DNA of 48,475 nucleotides, from NCBI GenBank assembly GCA_001001345.1, contig LCKI01000006.1, forward strand, positions 1 through 48,475. Reading direction: 5' to 3'. Under the pieces are notes generated by a model. That model had not been told where the DNA came from, ran no database searches, and was given only the letters and a program-made list of their open reading frames with translations. Position 1 is the first letter of the stretch. Each line of letters begins with the position of its first letter. This document shows positions 1-9,633 of this stretch, one piece after another. Made by a program: the position numbers and the translations under genes. The stretch is from Parcubacteria group bacterium GW2011_GWC1_45_14. Its GTDB lineage: Bacteria > Patescibacteriota > Minisyncoccia > Moranbacterales > GWC2-37-73.

Positions 1-292
1 CTATATCCTTGGCCGTGACCGAACCGAACAGTTTGCCATCCTTGGCTTTGACCTTGATGGTAACGGCTTTTCCATCCAAGGAGGACGCGAGTTTCCGGAC
101 AGTGTCTTTTTTTTGCTCCAACTCCTGCTTCTGCTTGTTTTCCTGCTGTTTCACTTTCTCGATAGCGGCCGGAGTGGCGGCTACGCCCAACCCCTTGGCT
201 AAAAGGAAATTGCGGGCGTATCCGTCCGACACGTCCTTGATTTCACCTTTTTTTCCTATTTTCTTCACATCCTGGAGTAATACGACTTTCAT
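1..292 (-). CDS. rplI: 50S ribosomal protein L9 (C-terminus truncated by window edge)
   Basis: Minus-strand translation [47 protein letters not shown]... matches the L9 N-terminal signature; not in the supplied ORF track because it runs off the window. Confidence 0.95.
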   Translation of the reverse strand, partial: MKVVLLQDVKKIGKKGEIKDVSDGYARNFLLAKGLGVAATPAAIEKVKQQENKQKQELEQKKDTVRKLASSLDGKAVTIKVKAKDGKLFGSVTAKDI

Positions 293-356
293 ACTTTTTT
301 CACTTAACTGTTTTTCCTCTGCTATTATATAGCCTTTTTCCCAACTTATCAAATAA

Positions 357-1043
357 TTATCTGGTTTTGCGCCTTCTTTCGAGGAATATATACAAAAACA
401 AGGCCTGGGAGGCGATGGCTTTGAGGATATCCGGGTCGTCGAAGGTGTGCGCCGGGGTTTTTTTCTTGATCGTGAGAATGGAAACGATACCTCTGATATT
501 CTCCGGGGACACAGTCACGATGTATTTGTCCGTTTCGAAATATTTTTTATTTTCGTCCAAGCAATGCCGCTGGGTCAGTTCGAATTTCAGATTTTTTTTG
601 CTGCGAAGTTCCAGCATCTCCTCACAGGAATCCTTGACTACGAACGTCAGGCAATATTCGTCAGCTTTGGTAAGGATTTTGATTGCGGCCATAATATATT
701 CAAAAGCTTCTTTCTCTCTGGCCAGAGTCATTTTAGACCAACCGGGGAGGCCCAGGGAGATATTTTTGAATATCTCCAGTTTCCTGTTTATCTCCCCGAT
801 GAAAGAATATGAGCTGGTCAGGTCCTTAGACATTCTGCTAGCTTCGCGTTGAGCCCTGGTCTTGTCTTTCTCATTGTTGGCGAGCTGTTTTTCCTTAATG
901 AGATAGAAAACGAAGCCCAAACCTCCCAAAACGAAAATCGCCAATTCTTCCAGAGTTTCCTCCTCCAAGCCGAAAAAACCGTCGCGGAGCATGTCAGGGA
1001 CGAACACCATTATCACGAATATGACCAGGTATATCCAGTACAC
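357..1043 (-). CDS. Hypothetical protein with N-terminal TM segment(s), coiled coil and GAF-like C-terminal region
   Basis: ORF 228 aa; hydrophobic N-terminus, charged coiled-coil middle; weak GAF resemblance only. Confidence 0.7.
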   Translation of the reverse strand: MYWIYLVIFVIMVFVPDMLRDGFFGLEEETLEELAIFVLGGLGFVFYLIKEKQLANNEKDKTRAQREASRMSKDLTSSYSFIGEINRKLEIFKNISLGLPGWSKMTLAREKEAFEYIMAAIKILTKADEYCLTFVVKDSCEEMLELRSKKNLKFELTQRHCLDENKKYFETDKYIVTVSPENIRGIVSILTIKKKTPAHTFDDPDILKAIASQALFLYIFLERRRKTR

Positions 1044-1147
1044 TTATGTTTGCAGATAAAAATTACAGATGTTCCCGGTTAACTTCTATTACACGCTTAA
1101 ACAAGCATTCTTTCAGGACGTTTTGGATCATTGTTTGTTTTTGTTTT

Positions 1148-2026
1148 CTATAACCCTAAGGCGTTTTTGCATTTCAGATATTCCCGCAGTTTTTCCCCCG
1201 TTTCAGGATGCTTGAGTGCCATATGGATCGTCGCTTTGACGAAATTGAATTTGTCCCCCGTATCTAACCATTCGCCCTCCAAAATTTTTCCGTAAATAGG
1301 TCTTCCCTTTTCCAGCATCAGATCAAAAGCGTCAGCCAATCTTATTTCTCCCGATTTCCCATGTTCCATGGTTCGCAGGACGTCGAACACCTCTGGGGTT
1401 ATGACATATTTACCGACCGCCACAAAATTGGACGGGGCATCTTCAGGTTTCGGTTTTTCCACCATCCCCTTCACTTCGTAAGTATTTTCATCGAGCTTCA
1501 CCCCGTCGATAACGCCGAATTTGGAAACTTCCTCGCGCGGAACTTCGCTTAGACCAATGACACTGTCACCATATTTCTCATATGTTTCAATGACTTGCTT
1601 TGAAGCAGGGACCTCGCTGTCATAAAGGCAATCTCCAAAAATCACCAAAGCCGGCTCGTCGCCGACGATATGTGCCGCCTGCAAAAGGGCATGTCCGTCC
1701 CCCAGCGGCATGGATTGGCGCACATAGGAAAACTTAGCCAATTTGGCGACCTTCCTGACTTCCTCCAAAAGATCGTGCTTGTTTTTTTCAACCAAAGTGT
1801 CCTCGAGTTCATAGGAAACGTCGAAATGATCCTCGATCGCACGTTTTCCACGTCCAGTCACGAAGATGATCTCTTCTATTCCCGAAGCGACAGCCTCTTC
1901 AACCAGATATTGAATAACCGGCTTGTCCACGACCGGAAGCATTTCCTTAGGTTGCGCCTTGGTGGCAGGAAGGAACCTTGTTCCGAAACCAGCTACGGGT
2001 AAAATCGCTTTTCTGACTTTTTTCAT
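1148..2026 (-). CDS. galU: UTP-glucose-1-phosphate uridylyltransferase
   Basis: MKKVRKAILPVAGFGTRFLPATKAQPKEMLPVVDKPVIQYLVEEA is the GalU nucleotidyltransferase signature; stop codon is TAG. Confidence 0.95.
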   Translation of the reverse strand: MKKVRKAILPVAGFGTRFLPATKAQPKEMLPVVDKPVIQYLVEEAVASGIEEIIFVTGRGKRAIEDHFDVSYELEDTLVEKNKHDLLEEVRKVAKLAKFSYVRQSMPLGDGHALLQAAHIVGDEPALVIFGDCLYDSEVPASKQVIETYEKYGDSVIGLSEVPREEVSKFGVIDGVKLDENTYEVKGMVEKPKPEDAPSNFVAVGKYVITPEVFDVLRTMEHGKSGEIRLADAFDLMLEKGRPIYGKILEGEWLDTGDKFNFVKATIHMALKHPETGEKLREYLKCKNALGL

Positions 2027-2050
2027 TTTTTTCCAATATAAAAAATTATT

Positions 2051-2848
2051 TTATAGCAATCTTTTTTTTGATCTTATTTTCAATTCTTCGTTGAATTCTC
2101 CGATAGCCTCTTCCAATACCGGATGGAAATTCCTGCTGATGCCTTTTTCCTTCACGATCATGCTCGCTTCCAAAAGCGAATCAGGGGTTCCGGCATCCAA
2201 CCACTCGCCTTCGAACAATGTGACTTCCAACTCTTTCTTTTTGAGGTATGCCCTATTCACGTCCGTTATTTCTATTTCCCCACGATCCGAAGGTTTCATG
2301 TCTTTCGCGATTTCAACACAACGGTTGTCATAGAGGTAAAGCCCCGTTACGGCGTAGTCGCTTATCCATTCCTTAGGCTTTTCGACGATTTCAATCGCCT
2401 TGTTATTCTTGTTGAATTTCACCACTCCGAACCGCTCCGGATCGGAAACCTTTTTCGCGAACACATGGCCGCCGGATCGGAAAGCTTTGATCTGAGCTGA
2501 AAAATCGTTTTCGAATATATTGTCGCCCAAAATAAGAGCTACATTATCATCTCCTATATGGTTTTCTCCCAATGTCAGGGCTTCGGCAAGTCCTCGCGGG
2601 GTCGACTGGACTTCGAAAGTGATATGGATACCATGCTTTTTCAAGAGGGATCCCAGGAGGTTTAGAAATTGTCCGCTATGCTCGGGCGCGACGATAACCA
2701 GGATCTCTTTGATACCAGCCTTGATGAGTGTGTTTAGTGGATAAAAAATCATTTGCCTGTCATAGACGGGCAAGAGCTGCTTGCTTGTCGTCGCAGTCAT
2801 CGGGAAAAGCCTGGTGGCGGTTCCTCCGGCCAGGATTATTCCTTTCAT
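2051..2848 (-). CDS. rmlA: Glucose-1-phosphate thymidylyltransferase
   Basis: MKGIILAGGTATRLFPMTATTSKQLLPVYDRQMIFYPL motif; internal Met preferred as start over the ORF-track start at 2893. Confidence 0.9.
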   Translation of the reverse strand: MKGIILAGGTATRLFPMTATTSKQLLPVYDRQMIFYPLNTLIKAGIKEILVIVAPEHSGQFLNLLGSLLKKHGIHITFEVQSTPRGLAEALTLGENHIGDDNVALILGDNIFENDFSAQIKAFRSGGHVFAKKVSDPERFGVVKFNKNNKAIEIVEKPKEWISDYAVTGLYLYDNRCVEIAKDMKPSDRGEIEITDVNRAYLKKKELEVTLFEGEWLDAGTPDSLLEASMIVKEKGISRNFHPVLEEAIGEFNEELKIRSKKRLL

Positions 2849-2888
2849 TTTTCTTTTCCTTGATTTGCATTGTTCCATAATCAGCGCT

Positions 2889-2972
2889 GTCATTCCGGAC
2901 TTGATCCGGAATCCCCATTTTCAGTGCATAGCACCCTTTCTCACGAGATCCTGAAACAAGTTCAGGATGACA
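2889..2972. repeat. Inverted pair of REP-like palindromes
   Basis: GTCATTCCGGACTTGATCCGGAATC ... GATCCTGAAACAAGTTCAGGATGAC; the second unit is an inverted homologue of the first. Confidence 0.8.
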
Positions 2973-2988
2973 CTTATTAAATTTCTTA

Positions 2989-4236
2989 TTACACTTTCGG
3001 ATAAATCGGGTATTTTTTACAAAATCTTGTGACCTCCTTCCTTATCTTCGCCAGTTTCGCCGTGTCTCCGTGAGCGCTTAGGATTTCATCTATCCAGGAC
3101 GCGATCTGTTTGATTTCCTTCCCTTTCATTCCTCGACTGGTAACGGCTTGTACGCCGACGCGTATTCCACTGGGATCCATCGGGGAACGAGGATCGTCAG
3201 GGATCATATTCTTGTTCACCGTGATACCCGCCTCATCCAAAGCATGTTCCGCCTCTTTTCCGGTTACTCCCTTGCTGGACATGACGTCCACCAGGACCAT
3301 ATGGTAATCCGTCCCACCGAACATTATTTTGTAACCCTTTTTCAAAAGCTCTTTTTCCAGAACTTTCGCATTCTTGATCACCTGCTTGGCATATGATTTG
3401 AACGCAGGCCTGAGAGCTTCCCCGAAAGCGACGGCTTTGGCGGCTATGTTATTCATGTGCGGTCCGCCCTGGAAACCTGGAAAGGTGGCCTTATCGATCG
3501 CCTTGGCAAACTCGGCTTTGCACATGATCATCCCGCCGCGAGGTCCGCGGAGAGTTTTGTGCGTGGTGGTCGTTACTATGTCGAAATATGACACAGGGTT
3601 TTTAATAGCCTTTCCAGCGATGAGTCCCGCGATGTGGGCGATATCGAACATGGAAATCGCGCCGACTTTCTTGGCGATCTGCTGGAATCTCTCGTAGTCG
3701 AGCTGTCTCGTGTAGGCGGAAAAGCCGGCCAAAATCAATCTGGGCTTGTGCTCAAGTGCCATCTTCTCCAATTCGTCATAATCGATTTTTCCGCTCGCAT
3801 CAGTCTTGTAGCGCACGAAGTTATAAATCTGAGCCGAAAGCGTGACAGGATGGCCATGGGTCAGGTGCCCCCCATGCGACAGGTCCATTCCCAAAACGGT
3901 GTCCCCGGGCCTCAGGACCGCGCTGTAGGCGATCATATTGGCCGGCGCGCCGGAATGCGGTTGGACGTTCACATGCTCAGCACCGAAAAGCTTCTTAGCT
4001 CTTTCGATTGCCAATGCCTCGACGACATCCGTATAATCCTGACCGCCGTAATATCTTTTTCCAGGATAGCCCTCGGAGTATTTGTTCGTAAAAACAGTTC
4101 CAAGCGCTTCAAGAACAGCTTTGGAAACATAATTTTCCGAAGCGATAAGCTCCATGCCTTCCTGCTGGCGCTTCATCTCTCCTGATATAGCTTCAAAAAC
4201 GGCTTTGTCCTGTTTTTTAACTTCGTTCAATGACAT
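2989..4236 (-). CDS. glyA: Serine hydroxymethyltransferase
   Basis: [37 protein letters not shown], and PLP lysine region [15 protein letters not shown]. Confidence 0.97.
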   Translation of the reverse strand: MSLNEVKKQDKAVFEAISGEMKRQQEGMELIASENYVSKAVLEALGTVFTNKYSEGYPGKRYYGGQDYTDVVEALAIERAKKLFGAEHVNVQPHSGAPANMIAYSAVLRPGDTVLGMDLSHGGHLTHGHPVTLSAQIYNFVRYKTDASGKIDYDELEKMALEHKPRLILAGFSAYTRQLDYERFQQIAKKVGAISMFDIAHIAGLIAGKAIKNPVSYFDIVTTTTHKTLRGPRGGMIMCKAEFAKAIDKATFPGFQGGPHMNNIAAKAVAFGEALRPAFKSYAKQVIKNAKVLEKELLKKGYKIMFGGTDYHMVLVDVMSSKGVTGKEAEHALDEAGITVNKNMIPDDPRSPMDPSGIRVGVQAVTSRGMKGKEIKQIASWIDEILSAHGDTAKLAKIRKEVTRFCKKYPIYPKV

Positions 4237-4251
4237 AGGATCTATTAAACA

Positions 4252-4319
4252 GTTAACGGGTTAACGTGTTCACGCGTTATTTCTTTTTTCCAACCCGTTA
4301 ACTCGCAAAACTCGTTAAC
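4252..4319. repeat. GTTAAC-rich inverted repeat upstream of glyA
   Basis: GTTAACGGGTT (4252-4262) is a perfect inverse of AACCCGTTAAC (4292-4302); four GTTAAC hexamers in 68 bp. Confidence 0.7.
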
Positions 4320-4333
4320 GGACCAATGATAAA

Positions 4334-5278
4334 TTATTTATTCTTCAGGTATTCCCTCAGGGCTAATTTCCAGCTTCTCATCGGGTTAAGCTTCGTGTTG
4401 AGAAACGTCGAGACGTAGGGCCTCTGGGCGGGACGAGGAAACTCGTCGGAACCGACCGGAACCACTTTAGCCTTTATCTTAGCCTGCTTATATAATTCTA
4501 GAACAGCTTCATACCATGTGCAAGCACCCTCATTGAAGACATGGTATATCCCGTAGGGCTTCTCAGCCTCGATGATTTCCTTGGTCTTTTTGGCCAAATC
4601 CGGCGCGTAGGTGAAACAGCTCGTCTCTTCATCAACTACTTTGACCTCCGCTTTGCTTTTTTCCGCCTTTTTGCCAACTTCCAACATCACGTCGAAGAAG
4701 CTCCTTTTGGCGCCATCAGCCTTGGCCGGTTTTCCGAACAATTTCGAAAGACGGATGATGTAGTATCTCTCTCCATTTTTCATGACGTTTTCCTCTCCCA
4801 TCAGCTTGCTTTTACCATATTTTTGTACGGGCTCAGCCAGGGCGTCCTCCCTGAAACCAAGTTGTGGAATGAAACCTTCATGAAGGGTGCATGATCCGCA
4901 TGATCCCGCACAGCCTTCCGGCTCTGGAATATCCGGCATCCCGGAAAAAACGTAATCCGTGGAGTAGTGCACGAGAGTGGCGTCCAGTTTCTTAGCAATC
5001 TTGGCCAGATATCCCGGGGCCTTCACGTTGAGATCTTTCGCCTTTTCAAATTCAGCCTTGTCTTTCTCGCATTGGTCAACCGCGTTATAAGCCGCGGCAT
5101 TGATGATGACACTCGGGGCCAGCTCCGAAATCTTTTCACTCGCCTGTTTTTGATCCGTGATATCGATATCCTCGCGGTCCCAGGCGGTAACCTTGAAATC
5201 CTTGTCTTTTTTAAAGACACTTACCAGTTCCTGTCCAAGCATACCCTTAGCGCCTATTATTAAAACCTTCTTTTGCAT
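4334..5278 (-). CDS. rmlD: dTDP-4-dehydrorhamnose reductase family protein
   Basis: MQKKVLIIGAKGMLGQELVSVF, VHYSTDYVFSG, YGKSKLMGEE (SDR-extended YxxxK). Confidence 0.88.
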   Translation of the reverse strand: MQKKVLIIGAKGMLGQELVSVFKKDKDFKVTAWDREDIDITDQKQASEKISELAPSVIINAAAYNAVDQCEKDKAEFEKAKDLNVKAPGYLAKIAKKLDATLVHYSTDYVFSGMPDIPEPEGCAGSCGSCTLHEGFIPQLGFREDALAEPVQKYGKSKLMGEENVMKNGERYYIIRLSKLFGKPAKADGAKRSFFDVMLEVGKKAEKSKAEVKVVDEETSCFTYAPDLAKKTKEIIEAEKPYGIYHVFNEGACTWYEAVLELYKQAKIKAKVVPVGSDEFPRPAQRPYVSTFLNTKLNPMRSWKLALREYLKNK

Positions 5279-5291
5279 ATGTTTGAAAAAA

Positions 5292-5992
5292 TTAAATGTT
5301 TAATATTTTTTCTTCAAGATACTTTTTCACTTCCAATTGCCTTTCAAAACCGTTTTCCAGCTCCAGGCTTATGTATTCCGGCAGGTAATTCCTATATTTT
5401 TTCAAATAATCGATTTCTTTGTTCTTTTTCAGGTAGTGGCAATCGCGCCCTCCATGAAATAGAGTGTACAAGCTTAGTGGCATTGTTTTCACTGCGGATA
5501 CATGCAACATCCTATCTTATAATCCCCAGCCAGTCCGTCAACCATTTCAGCTATGGATGATTTTTTGAGCCTAGCGCTCTCCCAATGGGAAAAGTCTATG
5601 CAAAGACCGCCGCACATATCCAAGCATTGCCTGCTTATTCCATAAAACTGGTTTTCAATGAAAATATCAGGTAAATATACATCAAAAGGGGGTTTCTTGT
5701 AATAAGCGAAGTGCTTGCCATGGATATTGAAAACTTTGGCCCCGTACTTATTTCTAAAAAGCTCCAATTCCCAATGCTCCATATCTTGCCTTAGATGGAC
5801 ATGTGGCACCTCGAGACCGTCAATTTTCTCAAGCAAATCATATAACTCCCTGCGCTCGTTTATTTCCAAAAACGTCGGGAAAAGCGCGATCCTTTTGATT
5901 CCGAATTTCTTCATTTCCTCCACCTTCCCCCTCCAATCGGATTTAGGGGTTGTTGTCAGCCCAAGTAATATTTCGTGTTTTTTATTTTCCAT
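5292..5992 (-). pseudogene. TIM-barrel (xylose isomerase-like/endonuclease IV-like) protein, apparent frameshift
   Basis: ORFs 5489..5992 and 5292..5510 overlap in different frames and read as one protein (...DYKIGCC/HVSAVKTMPLSLYTLFHGG...); one missing base near 5500 explains the break. Confidence 0.65.
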
Positions 5993-6053
5993 TTCCCTGT
6001 TTTAAAAACGGACACCCACTACTATTATTGGTAGAATAGTAGTATTTGTCGGT

Positions 6054-7061
6054 TTATTTTTTTTCGTATTGTTTTTGGTAATAATCCTTGTAATCCCCGC
6101 TTTTGATATTCCTCCACCAGGGTTCGTTTTTTTGGAACCACTCGACGGTTTTTCTGATACCTTCCTCGAAAGTTATTTGCGGCTCCCAGCCGAGTTCATT
6201 TTTTATTTTGGAAAAATCGATGGCGTAGCGCCTGTCGTGCCCCTTCCTGTCCTCGACATACTCGATCCAGCTTTCATCTCGGCAAAGCAAGCCCAGGATC
6301 GTCCTGGCGATTTCGATGTTCGGTTTTTCCCCGTCTCCACCGACGCAATAAGTTTCCCCGATTTTCCCTTTGTGGATTATGACGTCGATCGCCCTGCAAT
6401 GATCTTCCACATGGAGCCAGTCGCGGACTTGCAAACCGTCTCCATAAATCGGAATTTTTTCACCTTCAATGAGATTCGTGATGATGAGCGGGATCAGTTT
6501 TTCCGGAAAATGATAGGGGCCGTAGTTATTCGAACAGTTCGAAATGGTCACAGGCAAGCCATGGGTGTGGAAATAGGCCCTCACCAAATGGTCTGAGCCG
6601 GCCTTGGAGGCGCTGTATGGGCTTCTGGGGTCATAGGGTGTGGTCTCATCAAATGGCGCGTCTTGGGTCCCCAGGGAGCCGAAAACCTCATCAGTGGAGA
6701 CGTGATGGAAACGTTTATTGCCAGTTTTTCTGGCCGCTTCGAGCAAGGTGTGCGTCCCGATAACGTTCGTGCGTACGAAAGCCGCGCTGTCCAGAATGGA
6801 ACGGTCCACGTGCGATTCGGCCGCGAAATGCACAATGATGTCGACTTCCTTGGCTAATTCGTCGACTAATTTGGCGTCGCAAATGTCCCCTTTGACGAAT
6901 TTGTGCCTGAGATTTCCTTCCAAGCTTTTCAGATTCTCCAAATTCCCCGCGTATGTCAGCGCGTCCAAATTGACGATTTCATAATCAGGATATTTATTCA
7001 AAATATGATGGACGAAATTGCTTCCGATGAATCCAGCCCCGCCCGTTACTAAAATTTTCAT
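6054..7061 (-). CDS. rmlB: dTDP-glucose 4,6-dehydratase
   Basis: MKILVTGGAGFIGSNFVHHIL, HFAAESHVDRSI, YSASKAGSDHLVRAY. Confidence 0.96.
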   Translation of the reverse strand: MKILVTGGAGFIGSNFVHHILNKYPDYEIVNLDALTYAGNLENLKSLEGNLRHKFVKGDICDAKLVDELAKEVDIIVHFAAESHVDRSILDSAAFVRTNVIGTHTLLEAARKTGNKRFHHVSTDEVFGSLGTQDAPFDETTPYDPRSPYSASKAGSDHLVRAYFHTHGLPVTISNCSNNYGPYHFPEKLIPLIITNLIEGEKIPIYGDGLQVRDWLHVEDHCRAIDVIIHKGKIGETYCVGGDGEKPNIEIARTILGLLCRDESWIEYVEDRKGHDRRYAIDFSKIKNELGWEPQITFEEGIRKTVEWFQKNEPWWRNIKSGDYKDYYQKQYEKK

Positions 7062-7068
7062 AAAAATT

Positions 7069-7614
7069 TCAAAAGGATAAGTTAAGATCTTTGAATGCCG
7101 GGTGAGCCTTGTCTTTCTCCGACAAAATAGGGTTGTCTATCGGCCAATAAATTTTCAAGTCCGGATCGTTCCAAACGATCCCTCCTTCGCTCCCTGGAAC
7201 ATAAAAATTGTCGCATTTGTATTGGAACTCCGTGTAATCCTCCAAGGTGCAAAAACCATGCGCAAACCCCCTCGGAACATAGAGCATCCAGAAATTGTTC
7301 GCGGTCAGCTCGAACCCTTCCCATTTTCCATAGGTCGGAGAATCCTTGCGAAGGTCCACGATGACATCGTACACTGCGCCCTTGGTGACCCGCACCAATT
7401 TCGCCTGGGCATCGTCCCCTTTTTGGAAATGCAAGCCCCGAAGAACGCCCTTGGTCACAGATAAAGAATGGTTGTCCTGGACAAAGTCCGATTTTATCCC
7501 GACCTCTTCGAATTTCTTCTTGGAGTAAGTCTCCATAAAAAATCCCCTTTCGTCTTGGAACACCTGGGGCTTAATAAGATACGCGCCACCTAGGGTAGTT
7601 TCTTTTATTTCCAT
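7069..7614 (-). CDS. rmlC: dTDP-4-dehydrorhamnose 3,5-epimerase
   Basis: FVQDNHSLSVTKGVLRGLHFQKG and YVPRGFAHGFCTLEDYTEFQYKCD signatures. Confidence 0.96.
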   Translation of the reverse strand: MEIKETTLGGAYLIKPQVFQDERGFFMETYSKKKFEEVGIKSDFVQDNHSLSVTKGVLRGLHFQKGDDAQAKLVRVTKGAVYDVIVDLRKDSPTYGKWEGFELTANNFWMLYVPRGFAHGFCTLEDYTEFQYKCDNFYVPGSEGGIVWNDPDLKIYWPIDNPILSEKDKAHPAFKDLNLSF

Positions 7615-7622
7615 AATATTCC

Positions 7623-7710
7623 GTCATCCCGGACTTGCCGTGCCCTCCTTTGGAGGGATCCGGGATCTGCATTATATTAGTAAAAGATTCTGAATCAAGT
7701 TCAGAATGAC
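7623..7710. repeat. Second REP-like inverted pair, with an extra hairpin in the loop of one unit
   Basis: GTCATCCCGGACTTG[ccgtgCCCTCCtttGGAGGG]ATCCGGGATC ... GATTCTGAATCAAGTTCAGAATGAC. Confidence 0.75.
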
Positions 7711-7742
7711 ATTGGAATTTTACTATATTGCTTTATAAAAAG

Positions 7743-7774
7743 CAAAAACCGCATCCTGACTTGCGGGATGCGGT
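7743..7774 (-). terminator. Intrinsic terminator
   Basis: Minus strand ACCGCATCC-CGCAAGTCA-GGATGCGGT followed by TTTTT; 3' of 7791..8129. Confidence 0.8.
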
Positions 7775-7790
7775 CTATTGGCGACACCTA

Positions 7791-8129
7791 TCAAATTTCG
7801 TCATTCGCATTGATCAGCAATCTGTATTTTTTTATGCCTCCTTCGTCGTCCGTTTGGTACAAAAGAAATGATTCCTGATCGGAATCGGTGTACGTGCGGT
7901 TTTCTTGCGAGATCTCTTCGAAAAGATCTTCGGCTTCGTCAGGGGCCAACCCGTTAGCGATAAAATATCGGATTATTTCGTCGCTCATCTTGGTCTTACT
8001 TCTGATATATACGTAAATATCCCAAGAAAACCATTTCTTGAATTTTTTCGCCCCCATCTTGCCTCTTTCATCCGCAAACTCGTATCTCTTATCGCGTATC
8101 AAGAATGAGAATATCGATTCGTCGCCCAT
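7791..8129 (-). CDS. Hypothetical protein (112 aa)
   Basis: Minus-strand ORF with own terminator; no family recognised. Confidence 0.6.
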   Translation of the reverse strand: MGDESIFSFLIRDKRYEFADERGKMGAKKFKKWFSWDIYVYIRSKTKMSDEIIRYFIANGLAPDEAEDLFEEISQENRTYTDSDQESFLLYQTDDEGGIKKYRLLINANDEI

Positions 8130-8158
8130 CGGCCATCTCCTTTTTAAAGGTACTTTCT

Positions 8159-9535
8159 CTACTGCTCCAATCTTCCCAAAACCACATCCGAATTCATCCT
8201 GAATTCATAATCTTTCCAGACTCCGTTTTTGTCCTTGACGTGCACTCCCACGGGAATATCCAGAACACCGGACTGCTTTTGGATTTTGAGGTCGTAAGCG
8301 GAATCGGAACCTATTCCCTTGGGAAGATTATAAACCAACTCAATGGTTTTTTCCTGACCGATCGGAACGTTCACGCCGCCTCCGAAATATTGCCTGCCCA
8401 GCTCTTCGCCAAATCGAACATCATCGAAATTTTGCCACTGCGTCAGCCAGGAACCCCGGGGCACATAGACCCGAAGATATGAGAAATAATTCCTGGTCAT
8501 CCAGTCTTTCTGTTTGGCGGTGTGCTTATAGGTGATTTTCAATTTAGCGACCGGGACTTCACCTGAAAGGTCGACGACATAATCAACCGCCCTGTTCACG
8601 TAATAATCGCTCTTGAAGGATCCGAGGTTCGCATCCACCATCATCAGATAATCTTTTCCCCAGGAGCTGTCGACCTCACCGGACCACCCGGCTGCCACGG
8701 CTATTTTTTGAATTTCAACATCCTTGAAATATAGCTGTATCTCTTTTTTATTCAAGTCTTCCAGAATCGTTTTCGCCAAGCCCAATTTGCGGTTTATCGG
8801 AAGGGTTGAGACCTTTTTTTCGATTTCCTCAGCCAATTCCCTCATTACGGATTTTCTTTCGACCCTCTCGATACCTTGCTGCTCGAAAGCTTTCTCCACC
8901 TGGTATTCCAAGGTGATGACCCCGTTCTCGCTGTCATATGTCCCAGGATAATCCTCAAGTTTTATGGGGCCCGTGACCTTAAGTATCGACTCAAGGACAT
9001 TGGTCGTTATCCCGATCACTCCGTCCAGGCTTTCTTGTCCTCCTCCCAGGCGATAAAATTCCTCCGCTTTCTCGGCATTTACCTCGAAAGACGGAGAATA
9101 ATTGGAATCCCGAAGCTTCCAAGATTTCACTCCCAGAGCCTCCCTCATTGGATACGGAGGTTCCATGCCTTCAGGAATGAGGCGATCAAAATTGGACAGG
9201 TCGTGCGTCTCAATGGAAACCATCTTGCCGTCTTTCATTTTCAAAATACCGAAGGTCCCGATGAATCCTCCCCCAGGCCTAAGCTCCAGGTTGTTCTGGA
9301 AAAGGACCATGAATGTTTTCTCCTCCCCGTCTTTTTTCAAAAGATAGTCTGATATTTTCGCGGCGTTTTTATAATCCTCTCCGTCTCCGCCCACAAAAGG
9401 CACGAACTCCAAAGCCGGCGCCATTCTCTGGATGCCGCTGTTCTTGAATTCCCAAAAGGCGGCCCAAAGCGCCAGGAAGATGGCGGAGCAACTCCAGAAT
9501 ATTATCCAGAATTTTAAACTGCGCTGTTTGGACAT
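8159..9535 (-). CDS. DUF4012 domain-containing membrane-anchored protein
   Basis: N-terminal TM; MVLFQNNLELRPGGGFIGTFGIL motif typical of DUF4012 proteins. Confidence 0.85.
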   Translation of the reverse strand: MSKQRSLKFWIIFWSCSAIFLALWAAFWEFKNSGIQRMAPALEFVPFVGGDGEDYKNAAKISDYLLKKDGEEKTFMVLFQNNLELRPGGGFIGTFGILKMKDGKMVSIETHDLSNFDRLIPEGMEPPYPMREALGVKSWKLRDSNYSPSFEVNAEKAEEFYRLGGGQESLDGVIGITTNVLESILKVTGPIKLEDYPGTYDSENGVITLEYQVEKAFEQQGIERVERKSVMRELAEEIEKKVSTLPINRKLGLAKTILEDLNKKEIQLYFKDVEIQKIAVAAGWSGEVDSSWGKDYLMMVDANLGSFKSDYYVNRAVDYVVDLSGEVPVAKLKITYKHTAKQKDWMTRNYFSYLRVYVPRGSWLTQWQNFDDVRFGEELGRQYFGGGVNVPIGQEKTIELVYNLPKGIGSDSAYDLKIQKQSGVLDIPVGVHVKDKNGVWKDYEFRMNSDVVLGRLEQ

Positions 9536-9633
9536 AAAGAGAGGAAAATTCTAAGCACTAAATTCTAAATCCTAAACGATTTTAAATTTTGGTTTTATTT
9601 AGAAATTAGATATTAGGAATTAGAAATTATGCG

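Noticed and set aside
9540-9625. AT-rich TTAGAAATT-type repeats
   Set aside because: Low-complexity AT repeats of a kind common in intergenic DNA; too degenerate to claim a defined element.
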